A DNA stretch of 64,000 nucleotides from assembly GCA_003550325.1 (NCBI GenBank), contig QKWP01000009.1, forward strand, positions 734,946 to 798,945. The letters run 5' to 3'. This stretch comes from Gigaspora rosea (Eukaryota > Glomeromycota > Glomeromycetes > Diversisporales > Gigasporaceae). The stretch's first letter is position 1, and each line of letters starts with the position of its first letter. The translations under genes and the position numbers were made by a program. The notes beneath the pieces were generated by a model. That model worked only from the letters and a program-made list of their open reading frames with translations. It had not been told where the DNA came from and did not search any database. Shown in pieces: positions 37,043 to 47,347 of the stretch.

Positions 37043-37135
37043 TTAACACAAAACCAGCTCAACCTTTTGATACAAGGCTATACAAATTTAGTCAAAAACA
37101 AGACCTAAATCTCATAAAAAGTCCTTAACTCATTC

Positions 37136-37631
37136 CTATATAACCTAGATATAACTTTCATAACTAATAACTATATTACTAAAAACATTAATTATTTGGA
37201 CTTTTAACATTTTTTTAAAAAAATTAGAATTACAAGATTCTATTAACTTTAATCACTTTATCTTCTATTTTTCTCTACTTTTTTCTAGTAAACAATTAAA
37301 CACTAATATAGTATAAGCAATACTTGCATTATATGCTTTAAATATTTAATTTATCTAAAATATAAATACAACATGGTCTATACTATGTACTATAACTACT
37401 ACCTTTATAAATAAAATTCTTGTTCAATATTCAAAAGCCCATATTCTCAAAAAAAACTAAACTATCATAACATACTATATAGAACAGTTTCTAAGTTATA
37501 ACAATATATAGCTTCTTAACTAGCAAAGCTTTTGTTATAATATCAAAAAGAGTTTACTAGAATGCATTCTATAGTAGTTCAAAAAAATGCAATAACTAAT
37601 CAGTACTAATGCCAACTTTTAATGATATATA
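37136..37631. other. AT-rich remains, probably of the same LINE
   Basis: No open frame. Very C/G-poor, with no CpG over long stretches. Probably further decayed LINE 3 sequence; no motif is left. Confidence 0.35.
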
Positions 37632-38168
37632 CAGTCAACTCTCTCTAATCTGAACTGCCGGAACTGCATTTTTTTATTATGTAAAAATTTGAAAAAGTTC
37701 AGTACAGTCAGACCTTCATAAATGCAACCTCTATAAATGCAATACTTCTCTAAATACACATTTTTTTCTTTTTCATAAGATGTTATTAGTGCTAAATATA
37801 TGTTTTATATTTTGTAAATGCAAGTTCTCTTGAATAACATTTTATATCATACTAACTTCTCTAAATGCACATAGCCAATTAAATTTTAGTATTTAAGATA
37901 TGTTATACAGTTTTGGTAGAAGTTACACAAACTCGATAATCTAATTTTTAAAGCTGCAATTTAATTGGCTCTCTTTAAATACAAACCTCCCTAAATGCAT
38001 ATTGTAGGCTTGTCCCTATGAGCTGCATTTATGGAGGTTTGACTGTATTCAAAAAGTTATATATGGCTTATCCAAACTTTATAATAAAATTTACATATGT
38101 TCTAAAAGATTTTGTTTAGTTTAGAGAGAGTTTAGTTTAGAGAGGTTCAAATTAGAGAAAGGTGACTA
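37632..38168. mobile_element. Mariner-type MITE (outer of a nested pair)
   Basis: Ends CAGTCAACTCTCTCTAATCT + GAAC and GTTC + AAATTAGAGAAAGGTGACTA, with TA on both sides (37630-37631, 38169-38170). Interrupted by the inner element at 37705-38045; without it about 194 bp. TA duplication and CAGT ends fit the Tc1/mariner/pogo superfamily. Confidence 0.85.
37705..38045. mobile_element. Mariner-type MITE (inner, nested)
   Basis: 341 bp with ends CAGTCAGACCTTCATAAATG and TGCATTTATGGAGGTTTGACTG and TA on both sides (37703-37704, 38046-38047). It sits inside the outer MITE, so it is younger. TATAAATGCAA/CTAAATGCA words recur internally. No transposase. Confidence 0.88.
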
Positions 38169-38170
38169 TA

Positions 38171-39462
38171 CATATATGAACCCATATATGATAGCTAAAT
38201 AGAATCCAAAAAACTAATCTTGAGTAATCACTATAATGCAAAAAATAGCAAAACAAACTGTGTTAAGAACAATACAGCCTATATTTAATACTATCTAGTA
38301 TCTAATAATATAATTTTCTCTTGCCCAACTATGAACTCAAAGATGAAAATATTAAAAACAAAAATTGTTTTTTCAAATACAATATTAACAAACTCTATAT
38401 GTTACAAGTTAGTTAAAAAAAAAATATTATATACCAATTTTAATAATCTGAAGTTAGCTTTTTTTGAATCTTAAAATCATAGAACACACCTAGCAAACAA
38501 TATGCTTCTGATTCTAATAGTTAGAACTAAACTCTTTATAGCTTTCTTAGAGTTTTTTATGAAAACCTAAAAAACACTATACCAAATTTATTCTATATAT
38601 TAAGTTTCATTAATCTTTATCACTACTATATTCTGTTCTAGTAATCCTGGTTAATCAAAATTTTTCAACCAACCAAGCTGATAAAATTTTATTAGCTTAG
38701 TTGGCTTAGCCAAAATATTTTAAATAAATTATAATTTGATCAAAACAACTTGCAATAATTATTTTAATACTTCATGAATAAAATCCAATTAGAAGATACC
38801 TTACTATATTAGTCATCTGATTTGTTATACAACATTAGATGTAAATTTTATATATATGAAATTTTAAAAAATTATATATAAAATTACTATAAACTTTAAA
38901 ACAATGATATTTTTCAACCTACAAATTAACTTAAAATTAAATTTTGTGATTATATAGAGCAAAAGAAGGAGAATAAAAAAAAACCTTTCTTGCCAAGTTA
39001 CAGTTTCGCTGTTTTTGTACAAAAACAAAAATGTAACTTCACCAAAAACAAATATTTTCTGATTTTAAAATAATAAATATATATAAAATTATGCCCTGAA
39101 CAACTTTATTTAGACAACCGAAGTAGATTATACATGAGAATAAAATTATTTCAGGTTCTAAAACCTGAAATTAAAATTTGAAGATGAAATTGTTTTTGAC
39201 CTATTTTACTTAAAAGACAAAATTATTTTATACTTTTTTTAAATAGATGAAATTATAAGGAACATATCTATATAAATTTTATTTGCTCTTTCTTATAAAA
39301 AGTTTTAATTTTCTCTAATAAAGATGAAATATGCCTTTTTCAAAAATCAATTTTAGTGGTATCGCTAAAGTAGATTACCTTGTAAGAAAAATGAGTTGTC
39401 TATGTAAAAATGTTAAAATTTTTAACTTTGCAATCTAAAATATTTTTTCATTAAATAAGGGG
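38171..39462. other. AT-rich, CpG-free intergenic DNA
   Basis: No gene seen. No CpG between about 38.0 and 38.9 kb. The part from 39044 has inverted counterparts near 41027-41085 and 39354-39440 pairs with 40930-41035. Confidence 0.5.
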
Positions 39463-39589
39463 AGTGCAGTAAATCACGTAATTAGGGTTTACATAGATCC
39501 TGACCCCCCCCCCCCCAGTGATAGGACTATTGACCAATCAATTTAAAAAAACTCAAAAACGTCTTTGACCTGAGAATAAGCTACCCCAC

Positions 39590-39946
39590 AATCGACTTAA
39601 GTCGCTACATAGTAAAGTCTAAATTTTACTAAGTAAATCGAAAAAAATCGATTAAGTAAACTTATTCAGCAGATCAAAATACACTTACATTAAAATTTTC
39701 ATAAGTATTGGATAATTTTTTATTAATTGACTTTTGATTTTTACGTTCGACGAAAAAATTAAAATTTTTTAAAAAAATATATTCGACGAACGCAAAAGTT
39801 AAAAGTTAAATAATAAAAAGTTCTCCAATACTTATGAAAATTTTGTAGTAAGTGTATTTTGATCTGCTAAATAAGTTTACTTAATCAATTTTATTCAATT
39901 TGCTTAGTAAAATTTAGACTTTACTATGTAGCAACTATCTGCGATT
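39590..39946. repeat. Palindrome, about 357 bp (family H)
   Basis: Left arm ATCGACTTAAGTCGCTACATAG..AATACACTTAC..CATAAGTATTGGA is the reverse complement of the right arm ..CCAATACTTATG..GTAAGTGTATTTTG..CTATGTAGCAACTATCTGCGAT. The centre lies at about 39765 between TTCGACGAA copies. Confidence 0.85.
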
Positions 39947-40340
39947 AACTAAAAATTGATTTTCTTCAATATAATTGGCTATTTATACTATATATCATGA
40001 TAGGACGTGATATTTGGGACCCCCACCCCCCTAAAAAATTACATGATTTTTTGCACTCCCCTAACCTACTTTGGGCGCTTAAGCAAAGTTGTTTAGCACG
40101 TAATTTTACTTATATTTTATGTTTTTTTGGCTATTTACTAAATGAAAAATGGATCGAAGTTAGAAAAAAAATTTTTTTTTAAGAATTTAATAATTTTGCA
40201 CATGTGTGCTGTAGTACACTAGTAGCACACCTCATATGATTTGGTGTATTGTGAAATTAAACCACCAAAATAACATGTTTTTTTGTTAGTTAAAGTTAGG
40301 GTGAGGTTAGAATAGTGTGTAAACAAGAAAGTGAATTTTA

Positions 40341-40524
40341 TAGTAAAATTTTTGCAGTGAATTTTTTTTGTTAGAGCACGAAGAGTGGTTTTATAAGCAA
40401 AATTATGAGCCACAAGTGATTTTTTAAAAGGCAGCTATTTTTTCTCAATTTCATGTTACACTTGATTCTATGATCTGATTGGTTTATCAGATAGGTGCGT
40501 TACAACATATATGCGCTAAATTAT
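40341..40524 (+). repeat. Dispersed repeat R1, copy 2
   Basis: Closely matches 397-578. Its end (ATATGCGCTAAATTAT) is the target site of the retroposon inserted at 40525 and is duplicated at 40765-40780. Confidence 0.85.
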
Positions 40525-40764
40525 TTATTTTTTTTTTTTTTAGTGTCAAAGTGCCCACTTTGGGAATTGGCTTTTATTCAAGATATATTAGACCTCAGCA
40601 CCCTACATGGAGGGAAAGCCGACATTTGTACATTGACGAGAGTACAACTAGCCTCACTTGCAACTTTTGGTTGCCTATTTAAGAAGCCACCTGAAGGTTC
40701 TACCCTAGCTGCCATACCTGCAACCCACATACTAGCATTGCCTATTTAAACCCTCTAAACTTCG
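40525..40764 (-). mobile_element. tRNA-headed retroposon, 5'-truncated copy
   Basis: The minus strand runs from 40764 to a poly(A) tract (T run at about 40525-40541). About 210 bp are homologous to the 3' part of the element at 50581-51631 (TTTAAATAGGCAATGCTAGT, ACCTTCAGGTGGCT, GTTGTACTCT, CCCTCCATGTAGGG, AAAGTGGGCACTTTGACA). A perfect 16-bp duplication ATATGCGCTAAATTAT flanks it (40509-40524, 40765-40780). This is the signature of LINE-driven retroposition with 5' truncation. Confidence 0.9.
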
Positions 40765-41237
40765 ATATGCGCTAAATTATAAACCTTCTTTTAAAAAATT
40801 TTTTAAGAAAAATATTTTTTTTCCAACTTCAACCATATTTTTCATTTAGTAAATGGCCAAAAAATGCAATTTGTTTTCAAATATAAATAAAATTATGTAC
40901 CAAACAACTTTGTTTAAGCACACAAAGTAGGTTACCTAATAAAAAAAAAGTTTTATATTGCAAAGTTAAAAATTTTAACATTTTTATATAGACAACTCAT
41001 TTTTCTTACAAGGTAACCTACTTCGGTTGCTTAAGTAAAGTTGTTTAGAACAAGATTTTATATATATTTATTATCTTAGGGGGCTTCCAGAAATTAGCTG
41101 ATTTTAGGAGGGTAGGTGGGTCAGCTGAAGTATCAGGTATAATTCTAGCCAAAATTTTATAATTCTGGCCAAAGTTACAAAATTTTTTTTGACCAAAATT
41201 ATAAATTTATTAACAATATTTAATAATTAATAACTTA

Positions 41238-41345
41238 ATGATTTAACTACCAAAATGATCCTCTCAATAAGAGGATTCTAGCAAGCCAAAGTTATTAAAA
41301 TCTAATCACTGGATTCTAAGATCAGAATAGATATATATTACTATA
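41238..41345. repeat. Diverged half-arm of foldback family A
   Basis: ATGATTTAACTACCAAAATG + ATCCTCTCAATAAGAGGATT + CTAGCAAGCC and TCTAATCACTGG match one arm of the repeat at 1658-2150. Confidence 0.75.
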
Positions 41346-41389
41346 AAAGTTTTATAATTTATTTAAGAAAGTTATAAAATAAATTATAC

Positions 41390-41814
41390 ATATCCGCGGA
41401 TTTTTGGAATTTACTATTAAAAATTCCAAAATCTTTAACAGCGAATAACTTTTGTTCCGCTGGTCTGTTTTTGATGAAACAACTACCAAAATGTTTACAT
41501 TGATGAGATGGTTCTAATGAACCCAAAATCGCTAAAATCCAATCACTGGATCCAGAGATCGTTAACGATTTGTGTCACTTCGGGTATTTAAGGATTGGTT
41601 TTTTGCAATCCTTAAATACCCGAAGTGACACAAATCGTTATCGATCTCTGGATCTAGTGATTGGATTTTCGCAATTTTGGGTTCATTAGAATTGTTTCAT
41701 CAATGTGAACATTTTGGTAGTTGTTTCATCAAAAACGGACCAGCGGAACAAAAGTTATTTGCTGTTAAAGATTTTTGGAATTTTTAATAATAAATTCCAA
41801 AAATCTGCGGATAT
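41390..41814. repeat. 425-bp near-perfect palindrome (family C)
   Basis: Ends ATATCCGCGGATTTTTGGAA / TTCCAAAAATCTGCGGATAT. Arms carry GTTCCGCTGGTC, CATCAATGTGAACATTTTGG, the core-like GTAGTTGTTTCATC, CCAATCACTGGATC and CGTTAACGATTTGTGTCACTTC. The loop is GGTTTTTTGC at about 41597. The few arm differences make it one of the youngest foldbacks here. A plus frame crossing the right arm (41705-41956) is incidental. Confidence 0.93.
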
Positions 41815-42827
41815 GATTAAGGCCATACAAATTGGTTATCATAATCAGCCAGATCAAATTTTACAAAACTTAAAAAAAATTTTTAAATATTTTTACTACT
41901 CAGATGAGTTTTTTAAAATTAAAAGCTGGCTTGCCAAATATTTTAAAATTTTTTGATATGAGTACCGATTCATTAAGTTTGTATGATCTAATAAATAATT
42001 ATTATTTTATTAATTTATTTATGCTCTGAACTTTATATTAGTTCCTGATTCCTAGTATAAAACTTTATCTTAAAACTGCACTCTAACTCTAAATTATATA
42101 AAGAGTATGGTATAACTAACTACTAGTGATAAATACTAAAATTCTTTATTATATTTATATTTATATGCATGAATATTATATAAAAAATATATATATAGTG
42201 TTACAAGAATATGCAATATCTGTCTAATGTGCATAAATTTATAAAACTTTAATATATAATAATAGTAGTTTTAATAAAGTAAATAAGTATTGATTTACTT
42301 TAAAGAGGTTGAAAAGATACAAATTTGTTGAGCTGTTTTTTACAATAAATAAAATTCAAATTTTCAATTATTTTATAAAGATTATTATAATTTATATAGA
42401 AATGAGGTGTCTAATTCGTATAAAATTAATCATTACCTTCTTGACATTAGATTTGTTAGTAAAAAGTGTTCTCAAGTATCTAAACCATTAATAGAATAAT
42501 AAACATAATGGTCAAGTATCATAATCAATGATGATATTTATAGAATTAAATGTTTGAGCTAGGATTCCAATTCAGTTTAAAAATCTCTATCTGTAACCTG
42601 CCATATTAAACCGGTTTTTCAAAAATATGACCCTAGTTGGTGATTTTTAGATCAGATCAGAGGTTTGAACCCTAGTTTGATCATGTTCTTTTTTTCTATG
42701 GCATCTAAAACATTTAAAAAATCAAATAAGAAAAATTCCATTCAATAAGATATCAAAACTTTAACTTCAGTTGCATCTGCATTTGTATCAAGGTATCGAC
42801 TTGTTATAAAAACTTGAAGCTATAGTT
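41815..42827. other. Intergenic, no gene seen
   Basis: AT-rich. A weak B-box-like GGTTTGAACCC occurs near 42661, without a usable A box. Confidence 0.4.
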
Positions 42828-42950
42828 GTTAGACGAAACCATGTAAGATACTTATTGTCACATATCGAAGCTTAATAAAAACTAGATTAAATTTTTAGGT
42901 CTTTGTATTTTATGTCAGGTGATAATTAACATCACATGGTTTCGTCTAAC
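42828..42950. mobile_element. Short TIR element (123 bp)
   Basis: Ends GTTAGACGAAACCATGTAA and ATCACATGGTTTCGTCTAAC are inverted repeats of about 18 bp. No coding, target duplication not resolved. Confidence 0.7.
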
Positions 42951-44766
42951 TTAAAGCATTAGCAGTTTTTTTGGATCGGTTAAAAATTGGTGAGAATTCA
43001 GTATTTATTATGATTAATATGTAAAAAATATAAAAATAGCGCTTGAGCGACCTTTGTCAATGTAAATTTATTAAGAAAAAAGGTGGTTTGTATCGCTGAT
43101 TTTTTCGTTGAAATGGTACCTCATTTGATTCATTCTTTTATCAATTTCAGACTTTCGACTAATTAAAAATTTGCCTACTAACTAAATTAATTATATCATA
43201 TCTACATCGGGTCTAAATCTGTTGGGATCGGAGCCTATATCTGATATGTAATTACGACTATATATTGTATCCTTGTGCTTTAAATAAAACGAATTTTTAA
43301 CACCATTTCGATTCGTTTCAGTAAGACGAATCGAATGGTTTAATATTTTTCGATTTTAATCAGTGTATCGCAGTAAATCATCAAAAAACACAAGTGCGTC
43401 AAATTACCCACCCCCGCGCCACAATACCCTAACTTTCCTTAAGTATTTTTGATTGAATACAATTTTTGATTTTCTGATGAAAAAAGAAATTAATAGATTG
43501 AATTGACAATCTTTAATCGTTTGACATTATTCAGATTTGGTAATTATAGACAAGAGAATAAAAATAGTGACATCTTTATGAATGAAAAATTTTATTCATT
43601 CTGAGAAATTATTAAAAAAAAAGGTACGTACTGTATGTACGTGCGTATGACAGTTTTACAGTAAATTAATGATAGATAATTTGAAGTCATATATTGATTA
43701 TTTGGTAAAGGGACTACTGTACCCTTTTATAAATCGATAGTACTGTATAACTTGAAAAAAATATTAGAAATTAATTTAATCAGTAATCTTTCGATCCAAA
43801 CTTTAAAGACTATGCTATTTTAAGCAAATGAAACGAGCCAATAAGAGTGATTTATACGATTATTAGTAAATATATGGTAAGTTTTTCAATTAAGAGAGAT
43901 AAGATCTTTTCAAAAATTAACTATCATCCGAATTTTCTAAATTTGAAGTTTAAATAATCAATTCTTTTTACAGAAAAATGAAAGGAGATAAGCGTATGAT
44001 AACGCTAAAACAAAAATGAGGTTAGATCAGAATTATCGTTATTAATAATACAGCAAGGTAACCTGGTAATGTTACATATATCTAATGAAAGGGGTATTCC
44101 TTAAAATGAAACAATTATTTTTTTTTAAGGAAAAAAAAAAATCTATGGATAAGATATCTAAAAACAAGTTTCGCAGAAAATATTTGGTGAACACTTGGTC
44201 CATAAATGGATGACTTAAATAGGAATCTTATTCATGTTATCTGTGAAACTAACAACTTAATGTTTCACAATAGATAATATGGATACCTTTTTTATACTAT
44301 ACTTGATCATGCTACCTTTGTATTCTTTACGCTTACCTGATTAAGCAATAATTCGGCAGAAAAAATTCTCTTCCATCACAATTTTGGTTGGGAATTCCGG
44401 CACACCAATTAGTCATACTGTCACTCGCATACATATTTATTGAAACCCCCCTTACATCATGATTCCCTTGTTTATTAAAAAGTAAAATTAGAAAAAAACT
44501 GAGCCCTTTTTTTCCTTGTTCTGACTTTTCAAAATTTGATCTACCCCTTCTTCTCTTTCCGTATCTGGCAATTTATATTAAGCACTTCGGCTGTACATTT
44601 AAAGCGCTATTTTGTCTCGTATTCTTATTTCTTTATTAAAATCTACAAAAAAAGTTTTCTTTCCATTTTCATCAACTCTCTCCTTTTTACACTTTTCTCG
44701 TCTCAAAATAAAAAAATTAGAAAATTTGAAATATTTTTTTTTTAAAAAGGCAATTTTCTATTTGTA
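42951..44766. other. Intergenic DNA upstream of the second gene
   Basis: No gene seen. At about 43300-43345, ATTCGATTCGTTTCAGTAAG + ACGAATCGAATGG is a hairpin related to segments at 36730-36885 and 22640-22680. ACGT-rich site at 43624-43650. CpG is again frequent. Confidence 0.45.
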
Positions 44767-44968
44767 CACTAGTGTATGAAATATAGATTTCAAAAAATTC
44801 TACTTTACAAAAAAAAAAAATCATCTACGCAAAATTTTAATATAAATTACTCTCTAAACCCAAATCTTTAACCCGTATCTAACTTTAATCTAAATTTAAT
44901 TTTTTTTTTCCTTTAAATTTTACATTACATTGATTTACAAATTATACCCCGTGTTTCATACACTGGTA
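44767..44968. mobile_element. TA-duplicating MITE, copy 1 (5' of gene)
   Basis: 202 bp with ends CACTAGTGTATGAAATATAG and CCCCGTGTTTCATACACTGG, TA on both sides. Internal sequence TCTTTAACCCG..TAACTTTAATC resembles the reverse complement of the element at 48387-48582. It lies only ~75 bp before the gene start. Confidence 0.75.
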
Positions 44969-45042
44969 TAAATTAAGAAAAAACTAGAACGCCAAAAAAA
45001 AAAAAAAAAAATACAAAAATAAAATAGAGTTTTTTTTTAATC

Positions 45043-47347
45043 ATGTCATCTACTATGCATATTGTCGCTCTTATAGATAAAAAATCGCGACAAAATGGTG
45101 TGGAGTATGGAATTGGGCGTTATCGGTTTGAGGAAAACCAATTCGGAACTATTCGTTATAAAATATCACCAAGTGCAAGACAAACGAAATATTGTCTACC
45201 ATTTTCTGAGGGAGATGTTGTAACGATGGTGGGAAATTTTTCCTATGAAATTGTTGATAAAATAGAATGCTTTACGGTAATTCATTTTTTTCAAATCATT
45301 TTAAATATCGTATTTTCGTGATATTTTGAGTTATGCGCGTTATTTAAAGTACGTGCATTGGCGTTATTTTGAAGCAAAGAAAAATTTTTCTTAAATCTGC
45401 CCGTTATATTAAATTGTTTGCGCGTCAATTTCGGGACGCGCATGGTCGTTATATATCTATTTTTTGGGTACACAATTTGCTAAATGATTCTCATGCCTAT
45501 TATTTCACGAAAATACGGTAAATCCTAAATTTATACAATAACTTAAAAATAACAAACATTATATATATGTTTATATATATATTGTCGATTACCTAGATCA
45601 ATGTATCGGTTGCAACGCCATTCATGAAACCACCATCAGGATGTTGGGAATCGGAAGAAATACCATTATCTTCACCCTATTTGAGTTTTAATACTCAACC
45701 CATTCCCGGTTCTTTACGTCAATTTGAAAATTCTCAATTTGTACGAACAAAGTCAACTCTTGATAGTCATTATTCTCGTCGTTCAATCGATCAAAGATTT
45801 CGTATTGGTTATCAAATTGATAATGATAAATGGGATAATAATATGGCTTTAAATTGGGAATTATATTCACAACTTTTTATTTCTGGATTTTTTCTTCATT
45901 CTGATAACGGTGAATTATATATTGAAGCTACTGAACTTGATGTTGATTCATCAACAAGAAAACATGGAAAAAATTCAACAAATTCATCATCAGTTGTGGG
46001 AGTTAGTCCTTTAGCAAAAAATTTTGCAAGATTAATGGAAATGGAAAAAAATCCTACATTTAATTATTCAACTATGATACCTTCAAGAACTTCTGAACAT
46101 TCATTTGTTAAACCTTTACATAGGAGTCCACCTGTAAATGCTATACAAATAAATCAACAAGAAACAAATAATAAAGATTCATTAGAACAAGATTTTTTTA
46201 AGGGTATACAAGCATATCATCAAATAATGCAAAGAATGTCTACTCAAGGTCCAAATCCATCATTAAGTAGTCATCAAGTTTCAAATGTTAGTGGTTCAGA
46301 TCCATCATCTGAACAAATAGCTGAATTAATGTCTGATCAAGGTACGCGTCACGGTAAAGCTGGTACTACTTTCTTGAGGAATTCAAAAGTAAGCTAATAA
46401 TCTTTTTTTTTTTTACCTTATTTCATTGATAAAATTAAAAATAATAAATTCATATGTACTCAGACTTTTATCCTATATCGGTTCGAAATTGGCAGAATAA
46501 TCATCCACTTACAAAACAGATTCCAAATATTTCTGTATGGCAACTTCCACAAGATATTCATCAATATACTCAATTACATCATCATCAACAACAACCTGAT
46601 CCTACTCAAAGACCACGTGATAAACCAATTCAACCAATTAATTATGATCAATCTTATCATTCTTCAACTTTATCAAACGATGGAAATCAATCTATTTCAA
46701 CTCAACGTGGTAAACATAAAAAAGATTTAACAAAATCTGGTGTTTCATTAACTCAAATTTCATCACAAAGTGATCGTGAAAAAACTCCTTTATCACAATC
46801 TGATATTTCAATATTTTCAATGCCACCACGACCTGAATCTGAATCAGGTGAATCACAACATGCATCATCTGATGTTATTGATTCATCTCATAAGAAAAAA
46901 TCTCCTAGTAGAAAAAAATCTCCAAATTCGGATAAATCAAAATCACTTCGATCTGTTACGAGAGCTACTTTAGGTAATAGGTTCATAGTTTATGAACCAA
47001 AAGTTGGTCAAGATGAAGATTTTGTTGGAAATATTAATGAATTTAATAGTGGTGATGGAAATGATAATATGAAATCAAGTCCATCTCATGCTAATGTGAT
47101 AAAAAGAGGTCGAAAAAGTAAGAATGGTGATTTAACAAGTTCAGGAAGATCATCAAAAAAATTAAAGAATAATAACAAAAAGAGTAATGATGGGGATGGT
47201 GATACAAAGAGTTTATCAGATAATGAAAGTACAGGAACAGGAAATGAAGTTGTAATGACTGGCGTAGAACCAAGTGAAGTAGAGTCAGTGGAAATGGAAC
47301 AAACACCAACACCAAAGATTGAAGAGGCCAAAAATGAAAATGAGTAG
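45043..47347 (+). CDS. Uncharacterised nuclear-type protein, 3 exons
   Basis: Exon 1 45043-45276 ends ACG|GTAATT; exon 2 starts 45597 after CCTAG and is in phase 0. Preferred exon 2 end is 46341 (CAAG|GTACGC) joined in phase 1 to exon 3 at 46464 (ACTCAG|AC), giving 620 residues ending at TAG 47345-47347. An alternative pair (46388/46496) gives 625 residues. The N-terminal ~130 residues look folded, with beta-strand pattern: HIVALIDKKSRQNGVEYGIG, YRFEENQFGTIRYKISPSAR, CLPFSEGDVVTMVGNF, and, across the splice, INVSVATPFMKPPSGCW. An OB-like fold is conceivable (inference). The rest is Ser/Asn/Gln-rich and disordered, with HKKKSPSRKKSP and KRGRKSKN..SSKKLKNNNKK clusters that look like nuclear signals, a conserved-looking ATLGNRFIVYEPKVGQ and an acidic tail. 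No known domain recognised; possibly a DNA-associated or regulatory protein. Intron 1 carries a MITE. Confidence 0.82.
45308..45518. mobile_element. CCGTATTTTCG-family MITE in intron 1
   Basis: 211 bp with ends TCGTATTTTCGTGATATTTT and ..TTATTTCACGAAAATACGG and TA on both sides (45306-45307, 45519-45520). It shares the GCGCGTTATTTAAAGTACG and GGGACGCGCATG words with the 917-bp element at 27892-28808. It makes up two thirds of the 320-nt intron and leaves the splice sites untouched. Confidence 0.85.

Larger units (their letters stand above)
35405..37135 (+). pseudogene. LINE 3: ancient reverse transcriptase relic, split by insertions
   Basis: Part 1 (35411-35691) reads YDLLIACISMEH*GF, then SIIAYIDDLL*IASSKSAL and, after a shift, NPAKSILIT-like text and SIIFEEQTII. 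YIDD is the catalytic box and aligns with FMDDTLWIA of LINE 2. Part 2 (36380-36587) reads NLKLVKYLGT*FSL and later frames RKIQKAIITKKQAIFI. Part 3 (37043-37135) reads LTQNQLNLLIQGYTNLVKNKT, matching the thumb of LINE 2 (QLAQITKNYTHIAKHKA). Part 1 and 2 are separated by a solo-LTR-like insertion, part 2 and 3 by a MITE. Stops sit where Trp or Gln codons are expected. Confidence 0.8.
39354..41085. repeat. Large nested inverted-repeat structure
   Basis: Outer arms: CTAAAGTAGATTACCTTGTA..ATGAGTTGTC (39362-39440) against GACAACTCAT..TACAAGGTAACCTACTTCGG (40985-41030). Inner arms: 40080-40185 (AGCAAAGTTGTTTAGCACG..TTTACTAAATGAAAAATGG) against 40800-40925 (CCATATTTTTCATTTAGTAAA..CAAACAACTTTG). Further pair: GGGGAGTGCAGTAAATCACG (39460) against GATTTTTTGCACTCCCC (about 40045-40062). 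A 13-C run is at 39504-39516. The whole is several insertions layered around one foldback. Confidence 0.6.

Noticed and set aside
42590..42700. Second pol III promoter (B box GGTTTGAACCC)
   Set aside because: No A box at a suitable distance and no tRNA fold.
47086..47331. Minus frames of 74-81 codons
   Set aside because: Antisense to exon 3 of the second gene; no independent support.
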